From assembly GCA_003221375.1 (NCBI GenBank), contig QHRI01000198.1, forward strand, positions 1-5,846: a stretch of 5,846 nucleotides of DNA. Reading direction: 5' to 3'. How positions within the stretch are numbered: the first letter of the stretch is position 1; each line of letters opens with the position of its first letter. Below the pieces are notes generated by a model that searched no databases, was not told the DNA's origin, and saw only the letters and a list, made by a program, of their open reading frames with translations. This document shows, one piece after another, positions 5,503 to 5,846 of this stretch. This DNA comes from Verrucomicrobiota bacterium. GTDB lineage: Bacteria > Verrucomicrobiota > Verrucomicrobiia > Chthoniobacterales > UBA10450. Made by a program: the position numbers and the translations under genes.

Positions 5503-5846
5503 TCAGTCGCGCCAGAGAATTGCGCGCATCGGTGCACCATCACCACCGGCAATTTTTAGCGGCAACGCTGCGAATTGATAAATCCCGGCGCCGACATCAC
5601 TCAGATCGAGTGATTCAACGATCGCGACTCCGGCGCGCGCCAGCGCGTGATGGTTCTGCAACGATTTCGAATCGATTTCGTCTACGGAGGGCAGATCCAA
5701 CCCCAGCAATTTGACGCCATTTTTCTGCAGCCACGCCGGCACATCGGCTGCGATCACGGGGATCTGGTTTGGGAAAACTGTGGAGTCAGTCCAGCAACCA
5801 GTCTTTACAAGCAACCGAGAGGTCGCCGCTATAGATTCAGCGGCCG
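5503..5846 (-). CDS. kynB: Kynurenine formamidase (arylformamidase), C-terminal half, cut by the window edge
   Basis: KynB hydrolyses N-formylkynurenine to kynurenine and formate, the second step of tryptophan breakdown, and belongs to the metal-dependent cyclase family (EC 3.5.1.9) in the cytoplasm. About 113 C-terminal residues are visible, roughly half of the usual 205-215. The frame is open to the right edge, so the start and the N-terminal HxxxDxxH-type metal motif lie outside. Visible signatures are LLVKTGCWTD, GLDLPSVDEIDSK, NHHALARAGVAIVES and ALPLKIAGGDGAPMRAIL. H65 and E77 (counting from the first complete codon at 5844) are 12 apart, as are the zinc ligands H160 and E172 of Bacillus KynB as I recall them. 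Other cyclase-family amidohydrolases share the fold, but the DSK...HHAL and LPLKIAGGDGAP blocks fit KynB best. The stop is TGA at 5505-5503. The glycosyltransferase follows on the same strand after the 5401-5480 palindrome. Confidence 0.88.
   Translation of the reverse strand, partial: AAESIAATSRLLVKTGCWTDSTVFPNQIPVIAADVPAWLQKNGVKLLGLDLPSVDEIDSKSLQNHHALARAGVAIVESLDLSDVGAGIYQFAALPLKIAGGDGAPMRAILWRD

Overview
The window carries six genes or gene parts from a bacterial chromosome, plus a short possible gene tail at the left edge. I think it comes from a soil-type Verrucomicrobiota or a similar deep-branching Gram-negative. This is an inference from three things. No clear Shine-Dalgarno sequence precedes the starts I checked. 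Several products have signal peptides. The spacers are littered with GC-rich palindromic repeats, and some repeats even lie inside a gene. No rRNA, tRNA, CRISPR array, insertion sequence or phage gene is visible.

Layout. Positions 1-60 may hold the tail of an upstream gene that overlaps the next start by four bases (ATGA). Positions 57-770 (+) encode an exported protein of unknown function with a TPR/Sel1-like helical stretch. A 137-base gap (771-907) shows nothing recognisable. Positions 908-1711 (+) encode an exported protein with a PQQ-repeat-like front half and a back half carrying one FG-GAP/VCBS-type calcium loop. Converging on it is a periplasmic arylsulfate sulfotransferase (1795-3264, -). 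A small cupin (3376-3711, +) is divergent from the sulfotransferase. Converging on the cupin is a membrane glycosyltransferase of the ArnT/PMT (GT39-like) type (3833-5392, -). Upstream of it on the same strand is the C-terminal half of kynurenine formamidase, kynB, cut by the right edge (5503-5846, -).

The genes do not form an obvious single pathway. The sulfotransferase, the glycosyltransferase and the two exported proteins fit a cell-envelope or periplasmic setting. KynB belongs to tryptophan breakdown or NAD synthesis. The kynB-glycosyltransferase pair could be co-transcribed across a 110-base gap.

The most notable content is the repeats. Two different long palindromes sit in frame inside the glycosyltransferase gene and are translated as arginine-rich loops between membrane helices. 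A third, nearly perfect 80-base palindrome fills the spacer just upstream of that gene's start. A 29-base hairpin repeat occurs once in each of the two convergent gaps, with a single mismatch. This resembles the Rickettsia palindromic elements, which also insert in frame into genes, but in an apparently unrelated genome.
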